Shown here in pieces: positions 1 to 8,316 of a stretch of DNA of 55,920 nt. This DNA is from Rikenellaceae bacterium. GTDB lineage: Bacteria; Bacteroidota; Bacteroidia; Bacteroidales; Rikenellaceae. Numbering within the stretch: position 1 is the first letter of the stretch; each line of letters starts with the position of its first letter. Where the stretch lies: the NCBI GenBank assembly GCA_030529085.1, contig JAUMXM010000004.1:15249-71168 (forward strand). The letters run 5' to 3'. The position numbers and the translations under genes were made by a program. The notes under the pieces are model-generated. The model saw only the letters and a list, made by a program, of their open reading frames with translations. It did not search any database and was not told the DNA's origin.

Positions 1-674
1 AGCCAGCACTCCTCGTTCACCTCGCGAAGTTGCTCCCAACGCGTCAGCTCCACGAAGGGCTCACGCCGCTGCAACTCGCCGATCAGATCCTCCTCGTGCC
101 AGCGCGTGAAGACAATCAGCTCGCGCGAGCGGTTGTGCATACGGGTGCGCACCACCGAGGTATACCACTCCCAACAGTTGGCCCTAACCAGGGGTGAGTT
201 GGCCTCTAAGGCATCCTTATAGAGGTCGTCGAGGATGAAGCAATCGACACGGTTGCCCGTCAGCGACCCCTCGCGCCCCACCGAGAGGAGCGACCCTTTG
301 CGGTCGATGATCTCCACCTCGTCGGAGGTGCGAATGTACCCTAAGGGGCGTGTTCCCTGCTTGATGGTTGTGTCGGGGAAGAGGGCGGCATACTCCTTCG
401 AGTCGAGGATGCGCTGCACGCGGCGGTTGAACTTCGAAGCGAGGGAGGCCGAGTAAGAGGCAATCGCCACACGGGCATCGGGATCGAGACCCAAGAGGTA
501 GGCGGGCAGGAGGGTCGTGGCACCCATGCTCTTGCCGTGCTGGGGCGGCATGGTGACAACGAGGCGGCGAATCTCACCGCGCGCAAAGGCCTCCAAGACG
601 CGGTAATAGACGCGGTGGAAGGGCTCAAACTCCAAAAAGGGATAGACGGAAAGCGAAAAATCGAGAAAAGACAC
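1..674 (-). CDS. Phage terminase large subunit, N-terminal part (runs off the left edge)
   Basis: ATP-driven DNA-packaging motor of tailed phages. About 224 residues are visible and the frame stays open to base 1. The Walker A-like motif MPPQHGKS lies near residues 42-49, the Walker B-like VDCFILDD near 142-149, and the coupling motif TRWHEEDL near 187-194. This order is typical of the TerL ATPase. I chose the GTG at 672-674 because a stop codon lies in frame just upstream and no ATG precedes the conserved region. The nuclease domain would lie to the left of the window. The neighbours (a small unknown gene and a divergent S24 repressor) suggest the edge of a prophage or remnant. The family call is firm; whether the gene is intact cannot be seen. 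Confidence 0.85.
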   Translation of the reverse strand, partial: MSFLDFSLSVYPFLEFEPFHRVYYRVLEAFARGEIRRLVVTMPPQHGKSMGATTLLPAYLLGLDPDARVAIASYSASLASKFNRRVQRILDSKEYAALFPDTTIKQGTRPLGYIRTSDEVEIIDRKGSLLSVGREGSLTGNRVDCFILDDLYKDALEANSPLVRANCWEWYTSVVRTRMHNRSRELIVFTRWHEEDLIGELQRREPFVELTRWEQLREVNEECW

Positions 675-725
675 TGAAAGAGGGGGATTAAAGATTAAAA
701 ATTAGGGAGTTTGCAAAGAGGGGGA

Positions 726-812
726 AGGGGGCTAAGGGGATTAAGGGGATTAAAGGCGACTAAAGGATTCCCATAGTTACCCTTAGCTACCCTTAATTAC
801 CCTTAACAACCT
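726..812. repeat. Degenerate 10-bp repeat array with opposed halves
   Basis: The left half carries units such as CTAAGGGGAT, TAAGGGGAT, TAAAGGCGAC and TAAAGGATTC. The right half carries TACCCTTAGC, TACCCTTAAT and TACCCTTAAC. The two halves are roughly reverse complements, so the block could fold into a long imperfect hairpin. Related arrays occur at 2041-2080, 40853-40903 and 53152-53226. The array sits between two leftward genes, and nothing suggests it is coding. Confidence 0.6.
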
Positions 813-942
813 ATATATAATATTAGATCACGGCTCCGTTGTGTGGCAGCACGAAGGGAGGAGTCGCTCTCTAATACTTCGGTGGGTCCGATCGGAGCTG
901 CCACTCCACGAAGGGAGAGGATTGGACCCTCAGGCGTACCCC
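813..942. other. Non-coding stretch with short inverted repeats
   Basis: No convincing gene is seen. It holds an 8-bp inverted repeat (GTGGCAGC at 843-850 with GCTGCCAC at 897-904), a 10-bp palindrome TCCGATCGGA at 887-896, and a directly repeated CACGAAGGGAG. It could be a folded leader or an intergenic repeat of the phage region. Confidence 0.35.
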
Positions 943-1230
943 TTAGAGGCGGGCACGCAGCTCTTCGAAGGAGAAGTCGTTGAGCATTTCGCCCTCCTCG
1001 CCGCAGGTGTGAAACTCCCACCAGACGGGGACCAGGTCGCAAATGGCGGCGGCAGCACCTTCGGGCATCGTCACGCGCTTGCGATAGACAAAACAGGAGA
1101 CCACCAAACGGCAAGCCACCTCCTCGAAGTCGAACGACAGGGCGCCCGAGAAGTAGCTACGCTCGCCGATTGCCTCGCTGATTCGCTCTTGAACCTCCTC
1201 GTAGAGTTGAGATGAAACAGAATAAATCAT
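943..1230 (-). CDS. Small protein of unknown function in the phage-like region
   Basis: A 95-residue open frame starting at ATG (1228-1230), in the same direction as the terminase gene and upstream of it. I do not recognise a family. The sequence is soluble-looking and acidic, with a long central hydrophobic stretch (VACRLVVSCFVYRKR) and a tryptophan pair (WWEF) near residue 70. It has no signal peptide and no helix-turn-helix that I can see. Position suggests a phage gene transcribed divergently from the S24 repressor. A phage-regulatory or morphogenesis role is only inference. The frame also overlaps shorter shadow frames, so the call rests on its start, length and plausible composition. 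Confidence 0.55.
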   Translation of the reverse strand: MIYSVSSQLYEEVQERISEAIGERSYFSGALSFDFEEVACRLVVSCFVYRKRVTMPEGAAAAICDLVPVWWEFHTCGEEGEMLNDFSFEELRARL

Positions 1231-1258
1231 TGATTTTGTAGTTTTTTTAGGTAAAGTG

Positions 1259-1303
1259 CTTGTTTTTTAGAATAAATTGTTTAACTTTGCAGGTACAAAT
1301 ATA
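1259..1303. promoter_or_regulatory. Divergent promoter region between small phage gene and S24 repressor
   Basis: On the plus strand, CTTG (1259-1262) is followed after 19 bases by TAACTTTG (1282-1289), close to the Bacteroidetes consensus TTTG-N19-21-TAnnTTTG, and reads into the repressor gene. On the minus strand, TATATTTG (1303-1296) matches the -7 box and would read towards the gene ending at 943, but I see no good -33 box for it. The two promoters overlap face to face, as in a lysogeny switch. Confidence 0.55.
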
Positions 1304-1371
1304 AGTTCAATTCTTGGATTTGATACCCGAAAAATCAAAAATTTACTATAATAAAATCCAATCACTTTATT

Positions 1372-2043
1372 ATGAATACGCGTGTAAAACTGATACGCAA
1401 GCAGCTTGGGTGGACGCAAGAGCAGCTCGCACAGCGACTTGGCGTAGGAAAAGCGGCCCTCTCGATGATCGAGACAGGCAAGGCGGGGCTCTCGATGCGC
1501 AACCGCAACATCCTTGTTCAAGAATTGAACGTAAATCCCGATTGGCTTGAGACGGGCAAGGGCGAGATGTTCAACGCCGAGCCCGACCTGCAATCCTTCC
1601 TGCTGCGCACCGACTCCTCACTGCCGATGCAGAGCGTACCCCTCTACTCGATCGAGGGAACGGCGGGATTGGTGCCCCTCTTTGCCGACCAGGCGCGCCA
1701 AAAGCCGGTCAATTTCATCCACATCCCCAACCTACCGAAGTGCGACGGGGCGATCTACATTGTGGGCGACTCGATGTATCCGCTCCTGAAGAGTGGCGAC
1801 ATTGTCCTCTACAAGCAGTTGCAGCACCTCGAAGATATCTTTTGGGGCGATATGTACCTGCTCTCGATCGACATCGACGGCGAGGAGTATGTAACGGTGA
1901 AATATATCCAAAAGTCGGAGCACGAGGGCTATGTGAAGCTCGTGAGCCAGAATCCCCACCACGCCGACAAGGATGTGGCGATGAACCGCATCCGCGCCCT
2001 GGCACTCGTCAAGGCCTCGATCCGCATGAATTCGCTGCGCTAA
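1372..2043 (+). CDS. HTH-S24 repressor (CI/LexA-like, self-cleaving)
   Basis: Transcriptional repressor of 223 residues. An XRE-type helix-turn-helix spans about residues 4-58 (WTQEQLAQRLGVGKAALSMIE), followed by a peptidase S24 domain from about 90 to 215. The likely self-cleavage site is Ala98-Gly99. Ser134 in GDSMYP and Lys177 in VTVKYI fit the Ser/Lys catalytic dyad. Such proteins repress phage lytic genes or stress genes and are inactivated when DNA damage triggers cleavage. It is divergent from the phage-like genes on its left, which supports a prophage repressor. Stand-alone HTH-S24 regulators also exist in Bacteroidetes, so a chromosomal stress regulator remains possible. An 8-bp inverted repeat (1348-1355 with 1366-1373) overlaps the start codon. 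Confidence 0.85.
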   Translation: MNTRVKLIRKQLGWTQEQLAQRLGVGKAALSMIETGKAGLSMRNRNILVQELNVNPDWLETGKGEMFNAEPDLQSFLLRTDSSLPMQSVPLYSIEGTAGLVPLFADQARQKPVNFIHIPNLPKCDGAIYIVGDSMYPLLKSGDIVLYKQLQHLEDIFWGDMYLLSIDIDGEEYVTVKYIQKSEHEGYVKLVSQNPHHADKDVAMNRIRALALVKASIRMNSLR

Positions 2044-2080
2044 AAGGGGCTAAAGAGGTCGGAAACGACTAAAAAAGACG
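2041..2080. repeat. Short degenerate 10-bp repeat array after the repressor gene
   Basis: Starting at the stop codon of the repressor gene, units of about ten bases follow: TAAAAGGGGC, TAAAGAGGTC, GGAAACGAC, TAAAAAAGACG. They resemble the units at 726-812, 40853-40903 and 53152-53226. No terminator-like perfect stem is seen here. Confidence 0.45.
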
Positions 2081-2089
2081 AAAAAGAAT

Positions 2090-2120
2090 TTTGTTTATTT
2101 CGATTCTTTTCTTAACTTTG
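2090..2120 (+). promoter_or_regulatory. Promoter of kduI-kduD
   Basis: TTTG at 2090-2093 and TAACTTTG at 2113-2120 are separated by 19 bases, matching the Bacteroidetes primary sigma factor consensus. Transcription should start near 2127, leaving a leader of about 50 bases before the ATG at 2176. Confidence 0.75.
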
Positions 2121-2175
2121 TTTGGATAATGCGAACAACACAAAAATCAAACATAAACTAACAGCTAACAACACT

Positions 2176-3018
2176 ATGAAAACCAACTACGAAGTACGTT
2201 ATGCTGCGCATCCCGAAGATGCCAAGCACTACGACACGAAGCGCATGCGTCGTGATTTCCTGATTGAGACGGTATTCTCGGCCGACGAGGTAAATATGGT
2301 CTACTCGATGTATGACCGCATGGTTGTCGGTGGCGCAATGCCCGTAAACGAGGTGCTCCCCCTCGAGACGATCGATCCGCTGAAGGCTCCCTACTTCCTC
2401 ACGCGTCGTGAGCTGGGTATCTTCAACGTCGGTGGCAAGGGTATCGTAAAGGCCGGTGACGAGGTCTTCGAGCTCGACTACAAGGAGGCTCTCTACCTGG
2501 GTGCCGGCGAGCGCGAGGTGACCTTCGAGAGCGTAGATAAGGCCAACCCCGCAAAGTTCTACTTCAACTCCTGCACGGCCCACACCGCCTACCCCAACAA
2601 GAAGATCACGAAGGAGAACGCCATCGTGGCCCAGATGGGTTCGCTCGAGGGTTCGAACGAAAGAAACATCAACAAGATGATCGTAAACCAGGTGCTCCCC
2701 ACCTGCCAGCTGCAGATGGGTATGACCGAGTTGGCTACAGGCAGCGTATGGAACACCATGCCGGCACACGTTCACTCGCGTCGTATGGAGGCCTACTTCT
2801 ACTTTGAGGTACCCGAGACGGATGCCGTTTGCCACCTGATGGGCGAGGTTGACGAGACGCGCCACATCTGGATGCACAACGATCAGGCTGTCCTCTCGCC
2901 CGAGTGGTCGATCCACAGCGCCGCTGCCACGCACAACTACACCTTCATCTGGGGTATGGGCGGCGAGAACCTCGACTACGGCGATCAGGACTTCTCGAAG
3001 ATCACCGATCTGAAGTAG
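2176..3018 (+). CDS. kduI: 5-dehydro-4-deoxy-D-glucuronate isomerase
   Basis: Cytoplasmic cupin-fold isomerase of 280 residues, the usual KduI length. It converts 5-keto-4-deoxyuronate to 2,5-diketo-3-deoxygluconate in uronate catabolism. Full-length KduI features are visible: the N-terminal MRRDFLIE segment, the TRRELGIFNVGG region, and the metal-binding cupin stretch PAHVHSRRMEAYFYFE with two histidines and a glutamate. I chose the ATG at 2176 (MKTNYE) over an in-frame ATG at 2122, because 2122 lies at the promoter's -7 box. It is followed after 37 bases by kduD. In E. coli KduI has also been reported to act on plain hexuronates, which matters here because no uxaC gene is seen. Confidence 0.95.
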   Translation: MKTNYEVRYAAHPEDAKHYDTKRMRRDFLIETVFSADEVNMVYSMYDRMVVGGAMPVNEVLPLETIDPLKAPYFLTRRELGIFNVGGKGIVKAGDEVFELDYKEALYLGAGEREVTFESVDKANPAKFYFNSCTAHTAYPNKKITKENAIVAQMGSLEGSNERNINKMIVNQVLPTCQLQMGMTELATGSVWNTMPAHVHSRRMEAYFYFEVPETDAVCHLMGEVDETRHIWMHNDQAVLSPEWSIHSAAATHNYTFIWGMGGENLDYGDQDFSKITDLK

Positions 3019-3055
3019 TTCAAAAAAGCAAACAACAAAAACAACACAAAAAGTT

Positions 3056-3856
3056 ATGAATATATTTTCGCTTGAGGGTAAGAACGCTTGGGTAACGGGC
3101 GCATCTTACGGTATTGGGTTCAACATTGCCAAGGCTTTCGTAGCTGCCGGCATCAAGAACATCATTTTCAACGACATCAACGAGGCTGCCCTCGAGAAGG
3201 GTCTTGCCAACTACAAGGAGCACGGCATCGAGAACGTTTACGGCTATGTATGCGACGTAACGAACGAGGAGCAGGTGAAGGAGATGGTCGAGAAGGTACA
3301 CGCCGAGGTGGGTCAGATCGACATCCTGGTAAACAACGCAGGTATCATCAAGCGCATCCCGATGCACGAGATGAAGCGTTCGGAGTTCCAGCAGGTGATC
3401 GACATCGACCTGGTAGGTCCCTTCATCTGCGCCAGCGCTGTGATTCCCGAGATGATGGAGCGCCGCGAGGGTAAGATCATCAACATCTGCTCGATGATGT
3501 CGGAGCTGGGTCGTGAGACCGTATCGGCTTACGCCGCCGCCAAGGGTGGTCTGAAGATGCTCACGCGCAACATCTGCTCGGAGTATGGCGAGTACAACAT
3601 CCAGTGCAACGGTATCGGCCCGGGCTACATCGCAACGCCCCAGACCGCACCGCTGCGCGAGCGTCAGGCTGACGGCAGCCGTCACCCCTTCGACTCGTTC
3701 ATCTGCGCCAAGACCCCCGCAGGTCGCTGGCTCGATCCCGAGGAGCTGGGTGGTCCCGCAGTCTTCCTCGCATCGAAGGCTTCGGACGCCGTGAACGGCC
3801 ACATCCTCTATGTGGACGGCGGTATCCTCGCCTACATCGGCAAGCAGCCGCAGTAG
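3056..3856 (+). CDS. kduD: 2-deoxy-D-gluconate 3-dehydrogenase / gluconate 5-dehydrogenase-type SDR
   Basis: Short-chain dehydrogenase of 266 residues, normal for the family. The NAD(P)-binding motif TGASYGIG is near residue 15, NNAG near 92, and the catalytic Ser and YAAAK near 146-163. Next to kduI it most likely reduces diketo-deoxygluconate to 2-keto-3-deoxygluconate (KDG). Bacteroidales homologues are often labelled gluconate 5-dehydrogenase, so the substrate is less sure than the fold. It is co-transcribed with kduI and ends just before a strong hairpin terminator. Confidence 0.88.
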   Translation: MNIFSLEGKNAWVTGASYGIGFNIAKAFVAAGIKNIIFNDINEAALEKGLANYKEHGIENVYGYVCDVTNEEQVKEMVEKVHAEVGQIDILVNNAGIIKRIPMHEMKRSEFQQVIDIDLVGPFICASAVIPEMMERREGKIINICSMMSELGRETVSAYAAAKGGLKMLTRNICSEYGEYNIQCNGIGPGYIATPQTAPLRERQADGSRHPFDSFICAKTPAGRWLDPEELGGPAVFLASKASDAVNGHILYVDGGILAYIGKQPQ

Positions 3857-3870
3857 TCGAACAAAAAAAA

Positions 3871-3897
3871 GGCTCCGAACAACTCGGAGCCTTTTTT
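3871..3897. terminator. Terminator after kduD (probably bidirectional)
   Basis: GGCTCCGA (3871-3878) pairs with TCGGAGCC (3884-3891) around a 5-base loop, followed by six T. A run of A on the other side lets it also serve the leftward gene ending at 3962. Confidence 0.9.
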
Positions 3898-3961
3898 ATT
3901 GCAATTTAACATTAAGAGTTGGCAGGCGGAATCCGGGAAGGGTTCCGCTTGTGATTTGGGA

Positions 3962-4162
3962 CTAATTGAACGGAAATTCGATTCCCTTGCCCTCTTTTTT
4001 CATTTGCTCAATTTCGGCGAGCAGTTCTTTTTCATACTCATTCTGGGGAGTTCTTCGACCGGTGGCCAACATTACGCCCACAATATCGAGGTCTAAATCA
4101 TCGGAGTTGCAGTAGGCCTCGTAGCTTTCGTATTCGATGCCATCGTTGGAAATATAACTCAT
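3962..4162 (-). CDS. Small acidic protein of unknown function
   Basis: A 66-residue frame, MSYISNDGIEYESYEAYC at its start, rich in Asp and Glu with a Lys/Glu-rich C-terminal half that looks helical. No family is recognised. It has no signal peptide or membrane segment. It starts 31 bases after the hydrolase gene on the same strand, so it is probably its co-transcribed downstream partner. Composition and position favour a real gene; function is unknown. Confidence 0.55.
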   Translation of the reverse strand: MSYISNDGIEYESYEAYCNSDDLDLDIVGVMLATGRRTPQNEYEKELLAEIEQMKKEGKGIEFPFN

Positions 4163-4193
4163 ATCAATCCAAATTTAAATACTACCTCTCAAA

Positions 4194-5081
4194 CTAATTT
4201 TCAACGAGAAATTCCAAAACCACCTCGTTGAACTGCTCGGGTTGCTCCATATTGCACATATGACCGCTATCCTCGATATAGACGTGGCGGCTGTTGGGCA
4301 GATAATCCATCATCGCGGGGTGGTTGGAGCGTTGCTTGCCCGAGGGTCGCCTGCCCGAGAGAAAGAGGGTCGGCACCGCGGGTTTTCTCTCCTTCAAGAG
4401 CTCCATTGCCTCGCGAGCATAGTAGCAGTGCACCTCGTGGTTCAGAGCCTGCCAGCAATCCCAATCTGCAATCATCGCCCAAAGGGGCTCGCGCATCCGC
4501 TCGGCACGCGATCCGCCCGTCATCAACTTCTCGAACCACTCTTGCTTATAAACCTCCACACCCTTCTCCCGAACAGCGTCGATCGAGGCCTGCTTGGCAG
4601 CGCGCCCCGCGTCGCTCATCGGCTCATTGATGCTCGGCGTGGAGCGGATATGCCCCTCGGCCAACGTGCAGCTCAAGAGTCGCTCGGGGTGCATCGCCAG
4701 GAGATCGCCCGCAATAAAGCCGCCCATCGAGAGGCCGACCACGTGGGCCTGTTCGATATCGAGCCCATCCATCAGCGTCACCAGGTCGTCGCAGTGGGTA
4801 AAGAGCAGCTCCTCGCGCTGTTTGGTCGATTTACCGTAGCCGCGCGCATCGTAGGTGATTACGCGGTACTTATCCTTAAAAAAGGCGACCTGCTCGGCCC
4901 ACATTCTACGGTCGAGCGAGTGGCCGTGAACGAAGATCAGCGGCTCGCCCCGACCGACGGCCTCGTAGTAGAGTGCCCCCTCATCTTCGAGGGCGATGTA
5001 GCCCCATTCGGCATTGTCGGAAGGCTCTGCGCAGGCCGAAAAAAGGAGCAGGAAGAGGAAAAGTGACAAAAAATTTCTCAT
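4194..5081 (-). CDS. Alpha/beta-hydrolase lipoprotein
   Basis: A 295-residue alpha/beta-hydrolase with a lipoprotein signal peptide (hydrophobic stretch ending in FSAC, lipidated Cys near residue 17). The oxyanion motif HGHSLD lies near residues 52-57, the nucleophile elbow GLSMGG near 116-121, and the catalytic His in DSGHMCN near 273. The usual acidic residue after strand 6 or 7 is not obvious: the expected segment reads FLSGRRPSGKQ with no Asp. It could be an esterase, lactonase or peptidase, anchored in the envelope. It is not clearly part of the sugar pathways around it. The small gene at 3962 follows it. Confidence 0.8.
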   Translation of the reverse strand: MRNFLSLFLFLLLFSACAEPSDNAEWGYIALEDEGALYYEAVGRGEPLIFVHGHSLDRRMWAEQVAFFKDKYRVITYDARGYGKSTKQREELLFTHCDDLVTLMDGLDIEQAHVVGLSMGGFIAGDLLAMHPERLLSCTLAEGHIRSTPSINEPMSDAGRAAKQASIDAVREKGVEVYKQEWFEKLMTGGSRAERMREPLWAMIADWDCWQALNHEVHCYYAREAMELLKERKPAVPTLFLSGRRPSGKQRSNHPAMMDYLPNSRHVYIEDSGHMCNMEQPEQFNEVVLEFLVEN

Positions 5082-5116
5082 TTTTGGTTCTATTTTTCCG
5101 CAAGATATAAAAAAAA

Positions 5117-5148
5117 TTTGGCTGTTCGAGCGATAATCCGTATATTTG
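5117..5148 (+). promoter_or_regulatory. Promoter of the arabinose operon
   Basis: TTTG at 5117-5120, a 20-base spacer, then TATATTTG at 5141-5148: an essentially perfect Bacteroidetes promoter. The transcription start is expected near 5155, about 54 bases before the first gene. Confidence 0.85.
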
Positions 5149-5154
5149 ATTCCA

Positions 5155-5171
5155 ATATAACTACGTTATAT
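5155..5171. promoter_or_regulatory. Candidate operator, ATATAAC-TAC-GTTATAT
   Basis: A perfect 7-bp inverted repeat with a 3-base centre, lying right at the predicted transcription start of the arabinose operon. The core TAACTACGTTA recurs at 9042-9052 at the araA start. Position fits a repressor site. No arabinose regulator gene lies in the window. Confidence 0.6.
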
Positions 5172-5208
5172 CCCTCCAAAACGACAACAACTTAAAACAA
5201 CAAGACCT

Positions 5209-6342
5209 ATGATTCGTAAAATTTTAACTTTGATGGTGGCTGCGGCTGCGCTTGTCGGCTGCTGCAACCAGCCCCAAACGACCGCCTCGGGCCTCAACCC
5301 CGCCGACTTCGTGACGACGATCGACGGTCAGCAGACCGCCCTCTACACCCTGACGAACGCCAACGGCATGGAGGTTGCAATCACCCCCTTCGGTGGCCGC
5401 ATCGTATCGATTGTGGTGCCCGACCGCGAGGGCAAGATGCAGGATGTAGTCCTCGGCTTCGACAAGATTGCCGACTACCAGAACATCCCCTCTGACTTCG
5501 GCGCCTCGATTGGTCGCTATGCCAACCGCATCGCGCAGGGTAAATTCACGCTCGACGGCGTGGAGTACGACCTGCCGAAGAACAATTTCGGCCACTGCCT
5601 CCACGGCGGCCCCAACGGCTGGCAGTATAAACTCTACACCGTAGCCGAGGCTACCGACAAGCAGCTGGTGCTCACCCTCGCATCGCCCGCAGGCGACGAG
5701 AACTTCCCCGGCAATCTGAACGCCAAGGTGATCTTCACGCTCACCGACGAGAATGCCATCGCCATCGATTACGAGGCCGAGACCGACGCTCCGACGATCG
5801 TCAACATGACCAACCACTCCTACTTCAACCTCTCGGGCGACGCCACGAAGCAGATCACCGACCACGAGTTGCAGCTGATGGCTTCGGCCTTCACCCCCGT
5901 CGATACGACCTATATGACCACGGGCGAGATTCTCCCCGTAGCCGGTACGCCAATGGATTTCACCGCCCCGAAGGTTGTTGGCGAGGAGATCGACAACTTC
6001 GACTACGAGCAGCTCAAGAACGGCAACGGTTACGACCACAACTGGGTACTCGACACGGCCGGCGACAAGACGAAGCCCGCCGCAATCCTCTACGCCCCCT
6101 CGACGGGCATCGAGCTGACGGTCTACACCACCGAGCCGGGCATCCAGCTCTATACGGGTAACTTCCTCGACGGCACCGCCACGGGTAAGAAGGGTATCGT
6201 CTACAACCAGCGCGTGGGTATCTGCCTCGAGACGCAGAAGTATCCCGACACCCCCAACAAGCCCGAGTGGCCTTCGGCCGTTCTGCGACCGGGTGAGAAG
6301 TACACCTCGCACTGCACCTTCGCCTTTGCAGTTCGCGAGTAA
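5209..6342 (+). CDS. galM: Aldose 1-epimerase (mutarotase), lipoprotein
   Basis: Interconverts alpha and beta anomers of free sugars. It has 377 residues, with a lipoprotein signal (MIRKILTL...LVGCC, Cys near residue 18) that places it in the periplasm or on a membrane. GalM features are present: GRYANRI near 104, the conserved His-rich FGHCLHGG near 128, NMTNHSYFNL near 204-213 with the catalytic His, and a late Glu in the region around ICLETQKYPD. As first gene of the operon for L-arabinose uptake and catabolism it probably supplies the anomer preferred by the symporter. Galactose as substrate is possible but not suggested by context. Confidence 0.9.
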   Translation: MIRKILTLMVAAAALVGCCNQPQTTASGLNPADFVTTIDGQQTALYTLTNANGMEVAITPFGGRIVSIVVPDREGKMQDVVLGFDKIADYQNIPSDFGASIGRYANRIAQGKFTLDGVEYDLPKNNFGHCLHGGPNGWQYKLYTVAEATDKQLVLTLASPAGDENFPGNLNAKVIFTLTDENAIAIDYEAETDAPTIVNMTNHSYFNLSGDATKQITDHELQLMASAFTPVDTTYMTTGEILPVAGTPMDFTAPKVVGEEIDNFDYEQLKNGNGYDHNWVLDTAGDKTKPAAILYAPSTGIELTVYTTEPGIQLYTGNFLDGTATGKKGIVYNQRVGICLETQKYPDTPNKPEWPSAVLRPGEKYTSHCTFAFAVRE

Positions 6343-6383
6343 CCCTCCGACGAAATTATTAACCAAAAAAACTATAAAACATT

Positions 6384-8315
6384 ATGAATCTGATTGAAGC
6401 ACTACAGAACAACGGATTTGCGATGATCGACTACGCAATCTTTGTTCTGTACATCATCCTGCTCGTCGGTCTGGGATTCTTCCTCTCGCGCAGCAAGGAT
6501 GGCAAAGAGAAATCCTCGAACGACTACTTCCTGGCAGGTAACACGCTGACCTGGTGGGCTGTGGGTGCATCGCTCATCGCCGCCAACATCTCGGCCGAGC
6601 AGTTTATCGGTATGTCGGGCTCGGCCTTTGCGTCGGGTATCGCCATCGCCGCCTATGAGCTGATGGCCGCTGCCACGCTGATTGTGGTGGGTAAGTTCCT
6701 GCTCCCGGTGATGATCGAACGAAAAATTTTCACCATCCCGCAGTTCCTGCGCGAGCGCTACAACTGGGGCGTAGGTTTGGCCTTCTCGATCTTCTGGCTC
6801 TTCCTCTACGTCTTCATCAACCTTACGTCGGTTGCTTGGCTCGGCGCGCTGGCCATTAAGCAGATCCTCGGTATTCCCGCATCGCCCGCCATGTTGCTCG
6901 GCATGGAGATCGACATGACGTTGATGGTCATCATCCTGATCCTCTTCATCATCGCCGGTGTCTACTCGATCTACGGCGGTCTGGCTTCGGTGGCTTGGAC
7001 CGACGTGATGCAGGTTACGTTCCTGGTGGGTGGTGGTCTGATTACGGCCTACTTCGCCCTCGACTTCATCGCCGGTGCCCTCGAGATTCAGGGTGGCGCA
7101 ATTGGTGCCTTGCAGGAGATTATGGCCAAACTCGGTGCCATTGAGGGCGACCGCCACTTCAACCTGGTGGTAACGCGCAACCCGGCCATCGAGGATATCA
7201 CGGCCGATCCCTACTTCGACATTCCGGGTATCGTCGTGATTGTGGGTGCGCTGTGGCTCACCAACATCGGCTACTGGGGCTTCAACCAGTACATCATCCA
7301 GAAGGGTCTGGCTGCCAAGTCGCTCTCGGAGGCCAAGAAGGGTATGATCTTCGCCGCCTTCCTCAAGATTTTGATTCCCTTCATCGTCTGCATCCCCGGT
7401 GTTTGTGCCTACTACATCATGACGCAGGAGCCGGAGCTTTACGCCCAGCTCGCGGGTGAGATTACCCGTTCGGACGATGCCTACCCCTTCCTGATTCGCA
7501 ACTTCACGCCGACCGTGATCAAGGGTCTGTCGTTTGCCGCCCTGGCTGCCGCCGTTATCTCGTCGCTGGCCTCGATGTTCAACTCGACCTCGACCATCTT
7601 CACGATGGATATCTACAAGCAGTTCATCAACAAGGGCGCTTCGGATCGCAAGCTCGTATCGGTAGGTCGTATGACCTCGGTTGCGGCGCTGATTCTGGCC
7701 GTGATCGCCGTCTATCCGATTATGGGTGCTGCCGACCAGGCCTTCCAGATCATCCAGGAGTACTCGGGCTTCGTCTATCCGGGCGTTGTCGTGATCTTCG
7801 GTCTGGGTCTGCTGTGGAAGCGCGCCTCGGGTACGGCTGCCGTAGTGGCCGCCATCGGTACCTTCGCCTTCTCGGTACTCTTTAAGTTCCTGTTGCCCGA
7901 CGTTCCGTTCCTGCTGCGCATGGGTTACGTATTCATCGCCCTGGTGACCCTCTTCATCGGTCTCTCGCTGCTGAACAAAAAGACGGTCAAGGCCGACAAG
8001 CTCGACGAGGCTACGGTCAAGACGCAGCTCCTCTGGAGCCGTGTAACGTTCGTTGCCGCCCTTGTCAGCCTCGCACTCGGCATCATCGGCATCAGCAACG
8101 AGGCGATGCGCAACAACGGCTTCGAGGCCTTCTTCTTCCTGACGGCCATGTTTGCCACGATCGCCATCTACCTGCGCTCGAATGCCCTCGATCCCGTACA
8201 GCACGAGAAGGCTGTGAAGATCGACCTGGCAGTATTCCGCTCGGATCGCGCCTTCAACCTCGGTGCTGCCGGTGTGGTTATTATCCTGACTATTCTGTAC
8301 TACATACTTTGGTAA
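6384..8315 (+). CDS. Sodium:sugar symporter, SSS family (likely arabinose or xylose)
   Basis: Inner-membrane carrier of 643 residues with about 14 hydrophobic segments starting near residue 16. SSS hallmarks are visible: the N-terminal [20 protein letters not shown] segment and the following [14 protein letters not shown], typical of SGLT-like sugar:Na+ symporters in Bacteroidetes. It lies 41 bases after the mutarotase gene and its stop is followed after one base by the araD start, so all are one operon. L-arabinose is the likely substrate by context. Xylose or another monosaccharide cannot be excluded. Confidence 0.88.
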   Translation: MNLIEALQNNGFAMIDYAIFVLYIILLVGLGFFLSRSKDGKEKSSNDYFLAGNTLTWWAVGASLIAANISAEQFIGMSGSAFASGIAIAAYELMAAATLIVVGKFLLPVMIERKIFTIPQFLRERYNWGVGLAFSIFWLFLYVFINLTSVAWLGALAIKQILGIPASPAMLLGMEIDMTLMVIILILFIIAGVYSIYGGLASVAWTDVMQVTFLVGGGLITAYFALDFIAGALEIQGGAIGALQEIMAKLGAIEGDRHFNLVVTRNPAIEDITADPYFDIPGIVVIVGALWLTNIGYWGFNQYIIQKGLAAKSLSEAKKGMIFAAFLKILIPFIVCIPGVCAYYIMTQEPELYAQLAGEITRSDDAYPFLIRNFTPTVIKGLSFAALAAAVISSLASMFNSTSTIFTMDIYKQFINKGASDRKLVSVGRMTSVAALILAVIAVYPIMGAADQAFQIIQEYSGFVYPGVVVIFGLGLLWKRASGTAAVVAAIGTFAFSVLFKFLLPDVPFLLRMGYVFIALVTLFIGLSLLNKKTVKADKLDEATVKTQLLWSRVTFVAALVSLALGIIGISNEAMRNNGFEAFFFLTAMFATIAIYLRSNALDPVQHEKAVKIDLAVFRSDRAFNLGAAGVVIILTILYYILW

Positions 8316-8316
8316 T

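Noticed and set aside
841-1215. A 124-codon plus-strand frame opposite the small phage gene
   Set aside because: It is opposite the 95-residue gene; the minus-strand frame fits the direction of the terminase gene and has a better start.
3899-4096. A 65-codon plus-strand frame overlapping the 66-residue gene
   Set aside because: It lies inside the terminator region and antisense to a more plausible small gene; start and composition are poor.
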